64,000 nucleotides of DNA from positions 1 through 64,000 of the forward strand of contig JADHZB010001971.1 in the NCBI GenBank assembly GCA_015657535.1, read 5' to 3'. Position 1 is the stretch's first letter; every line of letters begins with the position of its first letter. Below, piece after piece: positions 52,744 to 64,000 of this stretch. This DNA is from Nephromyces sp. MM_2019 (Eukaryota > Apicomplexa > Aconoidasida > Nephromycida). The notes below the pieces were generated by a model. That model was not told the DNA's origin. It searched no databases and saw only the letters and a program-made list of their open reading frames with translations. The position numbers and the translations under genes were made by a program.

Positions 52744-54675
52744 TAGCTTATCTTCTATTATTGAGGTGTAAAAATTCCTTTTCCCTATATTTTTTTGAGA
52801 TTTCGGATGTCACTGCATATGCATAATGGCGTTTGCTGTATGAAGTTGATTGAAGGGGATTTTCCCTGCTTTGATGTACATGCTCTTTTTAATGTGATCC
52901 AAGTTATTTCCAACTTAAGTTACAGAGCTTGAGGCAAACGTTATACCTTTTTTGTGGCAACTCGTCATAAAAATTGGCTTTTATCCAAACTATACGTCGT
53001 GTGATATCTGCTGTTCCAATAAGTATCCAACTTGCAGCATACTGGATTTTTTACCTTAATTTTTGCCTCCTTATTTTCATGGGTAAAGGGTGAATGCTTT
53101 TTTTTCGACTAGGTTTTTATGTTATTTTTTGATATTCTATGTTCATTACATGCTTTTTGGTTCTCCGTCGAAAGGCTACCCTACGATTTACGCTTTAAAA
53201 TGGGTGCTAATCCGTTGCCAACGTCACAAAAACTCCTAGCATACCCCCTAAATGTACACCTGTTCGCCCGAAGTCTGCCGTAGAATTGGTAACATCTATT
53301 TATACTCTCAGTATTACTGAATATTTTTCTCTGGAACATTCACCTTGGAATCATGGCATATTCTATTGTATGCGCCTCGACCGTATTATGTTGCCCTCTT
53401 ATGCTTTTATATCTGCTGTTGTTTTTGTTGCGAAGCATGATCTATTGACTGGTAGATGGGATTTGAGCTACTAAGGAGGCCTTTTCTGTTTTATGCAGGT
53501 ACTTTAAGGCATGAACTATTTTGTTAGATTGCTAGCCTGGCGTGAGTCTTGAAAAGCAGTGCTGTGGTAGTCAAACAAGCTCCCGTACGCAATCTTATTG
53601 AGGGTCTAGGTGTAGACATGTAGTTTGCTTTCCTAGAAAAAAGCGAAAGCATCAAGCAGGTGTCCGTGATTACCATGTGTTTGGCTCTTTACTAGCTTAC
53701 CATACAAAATTTCCTTCGTTGTACGTGCAGGTTCCTCCACTAGAAGATTAGGGGTGCTGCTACATTGCTATTTTCTTGATAATCCTGGTGCCGCGCAAGA
53801 GGTGTGTACTTGTTTCATAGAAAGACGTATGATTTTGGCTATTTATACAGGGTGATTGCTAAGTTCTAGCTATCGCGATTGGGCCACAAGCGGCGTTTTT
53901 TTTTCAATCCCCGCGTGCCTTGCACTAACCTGTCTACTTGATGCAATATAAGGTTGACTGAGAGTTCATCAAGCCTTATTTGGCTGCTCGTAGCTTCTCT
54001 ATTGGTAAAAACCCTTTTTAAGCATACTTTCGCGTTATAGAAATCAATTATGTCGGTTGCCTTCTAAATGAGTACCCCAGTAGACTATCGCGTTTAACTT
54101 CTCACTGGTCGCAGCTGTTTTTCTTAGTGTATGAGCTTATTTTTGCTTGACTTTGATTTTAGATAGTAGCTTGCTTCATTTTGACTACTCTTGGGATATT
54201 TTGAACTCATGGAGTGTTCTACATATCTTCATACTCTGAGTTGTGATGTTAAATTTGCTGCGAAGCGTGTCTTATACAAAAATCATGGCGGCAGTTGTGA
54301 TTCTACAATGTGCTAACTTTTATTCTTATGATTTCCTTTGAGATTTGGCTGATACCAGGCGGGTCTTCGGTTTACCCCATGGTTGTTTTCAAAGTCAACT
54401 TTTATTTTTACTGGAAATTGGTTTGCGTACCTCTATATGCTTGCTGTTTTAGATAGCTACCCTGTGGACTGCAATGTGCACATTTTGTATCTGCTGCACA
54501 CCTAGAATCCGATTAGTCTTGTGAATGATGAGCTCTGCCTTTCTCCAGCTTTTACAAAATACTGGTATGAAATTTTCGTTTTAGATTATTTCAAGCACAC
54601 AGCAATCTGAAGGTTTCAGTAGGCACATTAAAAGTTTTAGCATTTCTGCATATTGTTTTTGCGCCTCAGTCCACA
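52744..54675. other. Spacer downstream of the orphan gene
   Basis: No supported gene; T-rich with short frames only. Confidence 0.45.
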
Positions 54676-55078
54676 ATGAAAACACTTCTTAGGCTTTCCT
54701 GCAAGATTTTTTCGAGCATAAAGGAGCATTTAAGCGCTGCAATATGTTCGTATCGAGTACTACATCCTTTCGGCGAATCAGGTGTACCACCCTGGGTGCT
54801 CTCAGACTCTGAACTATACGAGAAATGGGGAGTATCGGTCGACAATATAGATGCTGCCCTTAAAGAATTCCACGGCTCTGAGCAGAGACTGGGAACTTAG
54901 ATACTCACACCTTGCTTTAACGTCACTTGCGCACGGCCGTTTGGCCTGCTATTTGGGCTGCCCAAAGCTAATACTTGCGTATAGTATAGTTGACTGGTGG
55001 ATCGCAGCTCCCGCAGAGCTTGCGGGGCTGCTTCCTCTCTACAGTTCACCTCCGTTGATCTATGACGTGTTGCAATAA
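54676..55078 (+). pseudogene. Coding-like stretch in two overlapping frames
   Basis: Two plus-strand frames overlap here and both look coding. The first (54676-54900) opens with ATG and contains ESGVPPWVLSDSELYEKWGV; the second (ending 55078) contains SDWELRYSHLALTSLAHGRL-like content with an Ala/Leu-rich end (IAAPAELAGLLPLYSSPP). The DNA is richer in G and C than its flanks. This could be a frameshifted gene remnant, a real exon followed by an intron I cannot see, or chance. The family is not recognised. Confidence 0.25.
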
Positions 55079-56471
55079 TTGTATCTACCAGCGCAAAGTT
55101 TTTTATAAAAAATATATATACAATTGCAACGTATTAGTATTATAGTGAGGAACTTTACATGGTACACTCTGCAGGTTCTGGCAGACTCGCCATGCTCGTT
55201 AATTTGAGTGATATTATGTGGAAGTGCCGTGAATGGCATAAATTGTAAAATATCGTATGGTATCCTCTTTCTCTAATGCTGCAATATTTTTCCGCTATCT
55301 TCGGCATTTCATGCATTAGAAGAAATGCGTTCGTTTTGGCGATTCTCAGCATCCCATACCACCAGATAGACGCCCGAAAAGCTTCTCACCTTAATTTTTG
55401 GAGCTAGATTCAATGGGGGGTCACTGAGTCTTGAGAAAATTGCTGAAGTTGCAATTTGCGTTTATGCGGGAGCATGTGGCAATTGCTTGTCACAAAATGG
55501 GATGGACTAGTAGTTCAGTTCTAGAATAATCTTTGGATGTGATTTTGCAAGCTGTATGAAAAATCAACGCATACATAGTGCAGTGCTGCAACCGATAAAC
55601 CTTACTACGGAGCAACCGCATCAGCAGGGAATTGTTGAGGCTCAGTGTACGCTACTCACGTAGGAACTCTGGCAGGATCTTAGTTTCCGTTAGAAAAGGC
55701 AGCTTATCTTTCCTGTCACTAAAGTATTGATAGCTGTGAAGGAGGGAGATTCCATTTTATACCATCAATTTATCTAATGGAATTTTTCGGAATGTCACAT
55801 CGCTTTTCGAAACCATTCTAACTAGTGTTGCCCATATATGCAGGCTGTTATCCGTAAAAGCATAAGGTAGCATCACATCTAGTTCTTAACTGATGAGGTT
55901 AATATGCATAGTTGCGAAATAAATTTAGTGTGTGGGCAGCCGAATCCTTTCCAAACAATACTTACTACCCTCATTGGTAATAGCCAAACTATCAGCAATG
56001 CAAACTTACTCAGATGAAAGTTAAACATCTGAGATATTACGGGGCAAGATGCAGTATCCTTATAATATTCTGTGTGGCCGAACTATCTTCCAGGATAATG
56101 AGAGAGGGAGCTGGCAAGCAGTAGTTTGCCTGTGATAACGCGAATAAGCCACCATCACAATGATCAGAGATGTGCAAGCTTAGAATTTCTTCCAAAATAT
56201 ACCATGTACTGTTTAACTGTTCACACCTTCATTATCATGTCCCTTGAGATTCATGAGAATCAACAAGCACTATGCACACTATAGTGGCCACTACATACCA
56301 GGAAATCATGAATAAACTTTAACACATTCAACCATATAGCAAGGATTCAACGATTTCAATGCATACTAGAATTTGCTGTAAAGAATTACGACTATCAATG
56401 AGAAAAATGAGGTATGTGTTAATCGCAACACTCTGGCTTACATTATACTAGTACCAAACGGAAGCTAAAGA

Positions 56472-56712
56472 TTATGCATCACTGGCAAGATAAATGCAGT
56501 AAGAACACTTCACTGGGACCACCTGCAGGCCGATAGCGGCAATTTTTTTCTGCACCAAAACTAACACATCCCAACAATACTTCTGAGTCAATTGAAAGTA
56601 AGATGGAAGCCATTTTCCCATCTCAGAAGGCCGGAATTCAAAATGAAGGCGCATAAGCACACGTTCCCAACATATAAAGAAGACATGAAGGAAGAAGACA
56701 CAATAGTACTAT
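56472..56712 (-). CDS. Candidate terminal exon of an unknown gene
   Basis: On the minus strand an acceptor (CTGGCTTATAG) is followed by an open frame rich in aromatic and hydrophobic residues, with HFEFRPSEMGKWLPSYFQL and a hydrophobic end (VKCSYCIYLASDA), to a stop near 56472. No upstream exon was joined and no family recognised. It lies 0.5 kb downstream of the SDHAF3 stop on the same strand but is separate from it. Confidence 0.25.
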
Positions 56713-57169
56713 AAGCCAGTCAAAATCGCTGCACGGCTAGCAGGTAGTATGGTTTACCAAAAGTAGCCGAAAACGGCGTGGCTAGCTACACCTAAGCTGC
56801 ACATAGTTATTTCTAAAGTTTTATTCTAAAATTACTATTCTGAATGCATCAGTTCTGACAAAAAAAACTCAAGTATTCACGGAAAAAGTAAGAGCATCGA
56901 CAGGAACAAAGTATTTCAACATTTCACGAATTGAAGTTACCAGGCCATGTCCAAAATATGTCATAATACATACCACGGTGGGGATCAACAACGAAAGGAG
57001 AATACGAACTTAGACAGGTTAAAGAGTAGATTTCATGCTATACAAAATATCTAGCGCAAAAAACTCGGTGCGCTTGTTGCAGAGAGCACCCTAGTATATT
57101 CAAGACAGTTATGCCACATAAAAGTATTCTAGGGTATGAGTGAGCTTAGTGCATTAGAATAATTTCAGC

Positions 57170-57511
57170 CTAAGACTTGTCTTCCGACAAAGCTTCATGC
57201 AACTTCTTGAAGCGATGTTTCTGGTCCTGACTAAGCAGCTGCCGCGTTGCAGCATCCATCGGTCTTCCTCTTACCTCTGGTTGAGAATGCAGCGTATTAC
57301 GATACAACTCCCATTGTTTAGTAAAACTAGAAATTTCTATATGGGATGCCTCACCGCTCAATAAGTGTGCTCGAAACTCCGCCATCACAAACATATCGCC
57401 TATTCCTTTCATAGTGGCAGGAAGCTTTGCCTTATGTAGCCTTAAGATTTGGCGTAATAAGCTCAACGCATGTAGGCTTTGGACGCCGCTAACACTTTGT
57501 ACTTTAGGCAT
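57170..57511 (-). CDS. SDHAF3: Succinate dehydrogenase assembly factor 3 (ACN9 family)
   Basis: SDHAF3/ACN9 is a small mitochondrial matrix LYR-superfamily protein that helps mature the iron-sulfur subunit of complex II. This intronless 113-residue gene matches family length and order. The LYR-like helix LLRQILRLHKAKLP is at about 18-31; KGIGDMFVMAEFRAHLLSG follows at about 35-53, where the family has a LGDQYVKDEFRRH-type block; and FTKQWELYRNTL at about 63-74 matches the family's F..EWE.Y helix. The C terminus is basic and helical (QDQKHRFKKLHEALSED). The N terminus MPKVQSVSGV is short, with no long presequence, as often for this family. The strict LYR triplet is not present, which is also true of other ACN9 proteins. 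Together with ATP synthase beta it indicates an aerobic mitochondrion. Confidence 0.82.
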   Translation of the reverse strand: MPKVQSVSGVQSLHALSLLRQILRLHKAKLPATMKGIGDMFVMAEFRAHLLSGEASHIEISSFTKQWELYRNTLHSQPEVRGRPMDAATRQLLSQDQKHRFKKLHEALSEDKS

Positions 57512-60022
57512 TCTACCTTTTTGATCTTCAGCTTATATCAGAATGAGGCCTGGCAAGATCATCCGAGAGGTAAAATACACATATGTGAGGGAAAGAGTAG
57601 CGCATTAGTCATGCCTACGACGCAAACATTATGCCGGTGAAAAGACTATGCGAGGATTTTCTAAGAAGATATATGTTGCATGCATTCAGTTAGTTGATAC
57701 CGTATAATCATAATCATATCTTCCACGATCGCGAAGGTACAGACAGCCGCAGGCCCTGATTACTGCTAATTCAGAAGGATCAGCCTCTCAAAAGTAAGGC
57801 TAAAGGCAGGGTAGTAAGTGGAACCCAAATTATGGTGCCATTTCGCATGTCTTCCACTAATCCAGGATAAAATCCGCCTGCAGGCCCAAACTGACTCATT
57901 CTTCGAGGCACCAAATGATGGTACCAAGAGATGAAGTACTATAGAAGAAGGTTTCGAATATAATAATCTGGTCAGTACACTATGTGGTAGGCTGTGAGGC
58001 GTCTCAAAATCCCTCTTTAAGAAGTATTTTGCTAATTACCAACTTCCAGGGAAATCAAGTAAATCGGCGCCAAGGAGTGCGATGGCTCGACTATACTCCG
58101 TAGATAAAAAGGTATGCTACAGCCTTCGCGGACCTACCAGCGTAGTGGCAGATGAAGCATGTAGCATCAAGACAATGCCAGTCAGCGTCTCAGCTAGCCG
58201 AAAAGCTTCAAGACGTCTGAGGAGTGAACCCATTATTGAACGAGCAGTCCCGATGAGTACTAGTTTGAAATAAAATTTTAACAATACATTTTTTGCAACT
58301 GTGAAGATCATGAAGAGTTCCACATGCAGCATACTGGAGCATATATACAAGGCCGATGTGGGATAGCCCTTTAGCTCTGTTGTGCTACGGAAAGATGTAT
58401 TAATACTTCCCTACTGGTCTGCAGCAATGCCCAATGCAACCGATCCTACCCGTTGCACATGTATGTAACACAGCTAAGTAACAAATGCTTGAAATTTTGG
58501 AGACATCATGTGTCTTAACATGAGCGACGGCATTAGTAAACATCACCACATCAGCGTTATTAACATAGTTTATCTGAAGGCAGGTTTTTTTATTCAAGTT
58601 CCATGTTTAAGAAAATTAGATTCTTTTCAGATGGCTCTGTTGGAAAGAGAAAATAAATGCTTAATCATTTATGCGATTCCCAATCTTGAGGGAACCACTA
58701 TAATTATATGAGTGAGCATGCGTAGCTGCTATTCCTGTACAAGCGCATGGAACATGCTAATACATTGAATAAATGTAACGTTTACTGATAGTTTGGGTCG
58801 GCCGTATTATAACTGTGCTTTGAGTATCGATTCTTAAAACATTCTTTAGCCTCAGGGTAATTTATTCACTAGATATGAAGCTAGACTACCCTAGACACCC
58901 TTTTTTGAGTTAAATTCCTTTTCCTTTCCTTTGATGAAGTTACGGCTAGAAGAACCATGACATTCGTTGCAATGTCACAGCTGAGCACGTGAACTACAAG
59001 ATATACTTTTATAGCTCTACGCAGATAAGATGCACGCTAAGTCTGGGTCAGTGATACACCACAAGGAATTAGAGGCACTGAGATGAGAATGAGCACTTCA
59101 GATTCTGATGGATGATGCCAGCGCACGCGAGCTGCTAACCCAGCAGTTTTATTGGAAAATGCAAATACCGACAGCCTGTGTAGATAAAAATAGTTGCTGC
59201 CAGCGATTTCCTAGATTTATATTTTACGCATAATAGAGCAAGCGCTACATGCTTGCTTCAGCAAGAAGCCCATCCGGCTTCGGGAAATTATGAATGGATA
59301 TCCTTGGCGATGCTTTTTATAGTAACACCATATTATAATATATATTTTACAAATTTCTTGCAGTAGCCTGCTGAAGTCATATTCCTTCATATTCGTTCGC
59401 AGCAAAGCGGTTTGAAGGGAGTACATACACTGGCAGTTTATGAGAATTTACATGCTGTAATCTTAGGCTCAAATTGAATAAATATTGATCGCCACCGCCG
59501 ATGTCCATCAGTATAATTGTATAGACGAAAGAAAGAAGCAAACACGTAAACTTCTCTCCCTTCCAGTAGCGTCTAAAGTTTACTTTATTTTTTTTTCAAG
59601 AACTATCTGAATTGGCTTTTATTGGTAAATTCTTACCTAGTAAGCAATATCACGGTTAATGCTATACAGGAAGATTGTGCTTTGCCGTTCGATATATCAA
59701 AAGCCAAATATATATTTTTTAAGCACGGCAGTATTCCAATGCTATGCCTTGTAAATTTCAATTTCTACTACGCGTAATTTGAAGGCGGAACATATAGAGC
59801 AGGCGTCCACAGATGCCTGTCAGTGGAGCTTATTCAACCTTGCTCCTTTCCATGAAGGAAGTGATAACTGAACATGGACAGCTATATATTTACTTGACCG
59901 CTTCAAGGCAAAATGCCAATAAACTTTTTGGCATGACAAAACAAGTGTAACACGTTGGAATTCGTTGTTTTTTGGCAAGCCTACCATTCTGCTAATCATT
60001 TCGTTTTTTCTAGGATAGGAAC
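57512..60022. other. Divergent spacer between SDHAF3 and the MLO-like gene
   Basis: No supported gene. Promoters of both flanking genes, which point away from each other, should lie here. Short frames on both strands lack motifs. A TTTTTTCTAG acceptor-like site at 60004-60013 just before the next ATG suggests a 5' UTR intron. Confidence 0.45.
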
Positions 60023-63000
60023 ATGCACTCTTATATCCTCTCTAGCAAAAAGTTTGAGCATTTGGAGGGCTTTCCAATGGCATCTAATAATATCCTTAAG
60101 CCTTTTTCCCCGCGCAAATACCTATTAGTCAATATTTTTACTTTGCTATGCTTATTCGCTTTATCTGCGGCACTGAGCGATCCGTCTGATGGCTTAACCG
60201 TGAACTCTATTCTATTCCCTAATACATTTAATACCTACGGGAGTTCGCTCAACATTTTTCGGGAAGATTTCAGTGACCGCTCATTGAGATACTGGATCGT
60301 TACCATTATATTCGCTAGTTTGATCTCTCTTTCCATATTCTTTGAATGGATTCTCGACAGCCTTGAGGTTAGAAGTGTACAATGGGTTCAAGCTCAAAAA
60401 GTAGCTTTACAAAAATACATTGCAAGGATTTCATCTGATCAATTTGCTAATAGCTTTTGGTATAAGTGTCTGCATATAATATTTGATTGCTTAGTTCAAT
60501 ATGTGCATCTATTTTTTATTATGTATATGTACAGAGATCGACTATTGCACCTGATATTTTCATAGTTAAGCATTGTACAAAAATGGTAGTAGCGGTTTTT
60601 TTTAGATTAATTCACTTATGTAGAAACCTTCATTCCCTAGCATTATATCATCTAAAAGAATACAAATTATCTGTAATGCTTTCATGCTATCATCTGCATA
60701 ACTAAATCTAGCAAAAATTCAGCAATGGTAATTCTACCTGCTGTGAATGTAAAATTTAATTGCTTTAGTCTTTCCTGAGGAGGCACGGTTTACTTCCCTT
60801 GTTAAAACTGATGGATACCTTGTATAAAGAATTCACACTCCTTGGATTTGTGAGTATAATACTCTTCCTTTCAATCCATAGTAAGTATACAGAAGTTTCC
60901 TGCCGATGTGTAGTTGCCCAATTATAATTGTGCATGTTAAAAATTGTAAGTTAATTGCGATGGGGCCAACTATAAACATCTTTTGTGGTCGATGCCTCGA
61001 GGCTTCCATTTTGGAGCAGTCCATTGCATAGAATTTTAGTGCGGTCATCTGATTTAATGTAAACGAGTATATATAAATGGAAGATGCACACTATGAAAAT
61101 GGAAAAAATTTATAGAATGTTAGAAGGATAATTTAATGCAGCCTCCGCAACTTGCATGACAGAAAAATTGTACGCATATGCAGAGAGGGAGCCAGCAACC
61201 ATGAAGTAGGATGGGGATAGAATATAAAGGAAGTTGCGCAAGTAGTGCAAGCGATAGCAAAGGGAAAACCTCTCTGCAGCATTGCATGTGCAATCAATAT
61301 AACACCGTTATATGTCTACCATGACCATAACTTAACAAGACAGATAGCCTCCCGTTTCATTCCCAATTATTTTTCAGCTGGATTTGCTCAAAAAATTAAT
61401 GATAAATATTTTGGAGTTTCTGAAACGGAGCGTGTTGCTATCCAGGAAGCGAAGAATAGTAAGTGCAATAAGATTTTTTTTCATAACTTTATAGGATTCA
61501 GATGTTCTTGGGACAAATATTCGATGTTTGAAATCATTGCAATACATTACGAGAGCTTAAATCTATAGCTCACGTTATTTGTCAGTACGATATTTCCCTA
61601 TGAAGTATTAGCGTTTCAATTTCTTTTAGATGCAAAATTCTCATAAGTGACAGAAGCATGCTGAAATTTTTTTCTATGTACACTGCGAAAAGCAGGGATA
61701 AACCCAAAAGGTAGGCTAATGGGTGTAACTTGTAATTTGAGGAACCCTTAGATGTAACACAGGGAACATACAAATGCTAGCAAGGATCCGTAGGCTTAGT
61801 ACCTGAATGTGATGTATTAAGAGGCCTTATTTTTAGTCCTCATCTTGAAGACTACACGGAATTGTGATTTTTTGTACTTTTTTTTTAGCATACCCTCTAA
61901 ATTGTGAATTTTTTTACAATTAGATACTCAAAAAGGTAGCTCTACTTTTTGGAACTTCGTTATAAGTTGGCTGCTAATGCCTAGCACACTTTCAAAGTCA
62001 TTCTTGCCTTCCCAAATATTTCAGAGGATGAGGAACCGCATCCACCAACGCATTTGACGGAAATTTTTGAGGTTAATTAACTTCGGACATGGAAAAAAAA
62101 AAACTATCCTCTTCCCAACTCCTCAGGATATCCACATATTAGTTTTTATAGTCATGCTTGTCTTTATAATGCAAGCAGCCATCCTGACTTTAGCGGGACT
62201 AACTGGTACGACTAAAGTGGTGATAAAATACATTATTCCTCGCACAAGCTTGTAAACGTACAGAGATGAGAAAGCTTGACGAATTTGAAAAGGAAACGAA
62301 AGTAAACGCTCGAGACTTGAACATTTACCGACGTTGCACTCATAAAATATAGTACAGGAAAGTTTACAAGCAAAAGTGGGCTCTAACGAAATGTTTTATG
62401 GGCCTCAAGGGACAGTTTGCAATTCGCTGCAATACTGGGGGATGAGATACCGTTTTTTAAACCCAGGGTACCCTTCAGGTATGCCAATTTCCTAATGTAC
62501 CTCTAAAAACCTTGAGTCATAGTCTCAAGGCATAATTTGTAGCATATGCTAGCATAAACACGAAGCTAGTATTTACTCGAAAAACGTCTTATCGTTATTT
62601 TCAGTTGCACGTCCGAAAAAGCCGGAGCCTGGGGAAACCGAGGTGAAGTGCAACATTTCATGTTTTTCTACGAAATAAATACGCTAAGCCCGTGGCTTTT
62701 TTTAAGGGCTACACAGTAAAGGTTATGCTGATGTATGGTATGAGCGTGTGAATATTCACTGAGGTTCTCAGTCCATTACCTTTTTTGATTTCCTCTTCAC
62801 TGGAATTGAGGACGAATTTGGATTCGAGATGCGCTATGTCCTCATGTTTGTTCCACGTATTTATTTTCAGTTTAGCTTCGCGCAGTACCTAAAGATTTCT
62901 TTTGGGGAGGTATTAGCTGAGCTGGTTGATCTTCCGAAGGGAGTAAGTTAAAGTGCAGCAAAATTTCTAAAGCAGTACTTCCCACTCTCAACTGAGAACA

Positions 63001-64000
63001 TTTCTTTGCCATTATTTTGCACATTTAATAGGTGTTAATTCTGTCCCTGCTGATAATTGTCCTCATATCGCCAGCCATCGGTAGGCGGACATGGATAGAG
63101 AAGTTTTATCAAATCGAATATTGCGTCCTTTTATATCAGGGCTACGTAGCAAGGATTCGATTTTGTATCTGGGAGTGTGCTCTCTGTTCCTTCTGCTTGC
63201 TACGATGGTTTTGTATTACTTTATAAGAAGCACTCTATCTTACCACTTACCTGACACACAAAAATTAAGAAAACATCTCGCTGGCAACGAGAGAGGCCAA
63301 TCCATGGTGCAAGTAAGAAGCCTTATTCCAACCCATGTCTGAACTACAATTTATTTTGTCTATTTGCTCATTCGATACTTCTCCAGGCAACCGCGTGCCC
63401 TATTGACTCAAAGTAATAATTTTCAGCAAAGAACCCCCCTATTTTCTAGCGCTTGAAGTGCTTTCAAATGCCCTAACACAGGCCATTAATGTGTAGATAT
63501 ATAAATTCTGGAGAAGTATTGAATCGCACACAGGCGATGCTTCCATTTGGGAAACCGGCCTATTTCATGCAAATACTTCAGCTTCTCCTATTTTTGCATG
63601 CGATATACATAGCGGTATTATTCAGAAGTATGACGTCCGTGTGAGTAATTCTTGCTGACAATGAAGCACTCATAATTAAATATGGCACAAGTAGGCAATA
63701 TTGTTAAATTTAGTACTATTTTGTAATTCTAGGTCTCATGGAGCAAAGCATCTGTGGTATGAGAGTATATACTGGTCTTTACCCATATCGGTTGGACCGT
63801 TGATAGTCAGTGAATTCCTTTGGATTCAAGTGAGGAAAACTTGCTGGCTTCCTAAGGCGCTATATAATATGGCAATTGTTTTTTTTCCTTTGTACGCTTT
63901 GGAAGATGTAGACTATCCTTGAAATACTGACAAAAATTATCAGTGCCTGATGCAGTGGATAATTCCACTGATGTACTAATATTCATGCTAGTAATAAGAA
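60023..64000 (+). CDS. Candidate MLO-like seven-transmembrane protein, partial
   Basis: A membrane protein whose exon chain fits the MLO family. The first exon, from ATG 60023, has a signal-like helix (LLVNIFTLLCLFALSAAL), a luminal stretch, then RYWIVTIIFASLISLSIFFE-W, as MLO helix 2 precedes its basic loop. Later exons: 61378-61458, 62025-62071, 62127-62205, 62605-62642, 62772-62942, 63032-63080, 63140-63312, 63534-63640 and 63733-63829; all phases close. They give IHILVFIVMLVFIMQAAI (MLO: LH.FIFVLA..H), FQFSFAQYLKISFGEV (MLO: F.F..Y...S...D), two close helices, FGKPAYFMQILQLLLFLHAI (MLO: FGRP..VL.LIHF.LFQNA) and a last helix. An exon at 60769-60821 (EEARFTSLVKTDGYL) is likely; the end of exon 1 and exons between 60560 and 61378 are unresolved. 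The 3' end is at or beyond the window edge; a stop at 63920-63922 follows if the GTGAGG at 63830 is not used. In plants, MLO proteins are calmodulin-binding calcium channels; function here is unknown. Confidence 0.5.

Noticed and set aside
62605..62715. Alternative frame reading FFYEINTLSPWLFLRAT after the 62605 acceptor
   Set aside because: It looks protein-like but ends in phase 2, which cannot join the strongly supported exon at 62772. The frame ending at GTGAAG (62643) closes phase on both sides.
63427..63480. Possible exon reading KEPPYFLALEVLSNALTQAI
   Set aside because: It requires a phase that neither neighbour offers; skipping it joins 63312 to 63534 in phase 0 and continues the MLO-like pattern.

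Overview
The window looks like nuclear DNA of an AT-rich, intron-rich protist, most likely an apicomplexan or close myzozoan relative. Four observations point that way. Genes are split by many short GT-AG introns with pyrimidine-rich acceptors. The mitochondrial ATP synthase beta subunit is nuclear, split, and carries a presequence. A C-terminal AP2-type DNA-binding domain occurs in a gene that does not look plant-like, as expected of ApiAP2 regulators. Long TG/CA-rich tracts fill introns and intergenic DNA. I cannot name the species. A run of exactly 50 N at 10136-10185 is a scaffold gap inside a CA-type repeat.

Layout. 1-5000: fragments of one or more unrecognised plus-strand genes. 6113-11565 (minus): an ARP4/BAF53-type actin-related protein in four exons; its introns hold a 53-bp minisatellite and the gap. 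12840-18680 (minus): a poorly resolved multi-exon gene with a BTB-like exon. 18701-26978 (plus): a ten-exon drug/metabolite-transporter-superfamily membrane protein whose first ATG lies 20 bp from the first ATG of the minus-strand gene. 27789-28097: an orphan coding-like stretch. 28100-34000: almost empty. 34050-36749 (plus): the three-exon ATP synthase beta gene. 40077-42875 (minus): an AP2-domain gene. 43000-50700: gene-poor, with one small candidate secreted protein. 50704-52743: an intronless 679-residue orphan. 57170-57511 (minus): SDHAF3/ACN9, a succinate dehydrogenase assembly factor. 60023 to the window end (plus): a multi-pass membrane protein split by many short introns whose last half resembles the MLO family.

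There is no operon logic here. Two genes serve mitochondrial respiration (ATP synthase beta, SDHAF3) and two act in the nucleus (ARP4 in chromatin complexes, AP2 in transcription), but they are separated by kilobases and nothing shows co-regulation. The strongest candidates for something new are the MLO-like gene at the right edge, the very tight head-to-head pair at 18.7 kb, the large intronless orphan, and the AP2 gene. Exon joins were worked out by eye from splice-site motifs, reading phase and family resemblance; where the phase closes across several introns I say so, and where it does not I say that too.
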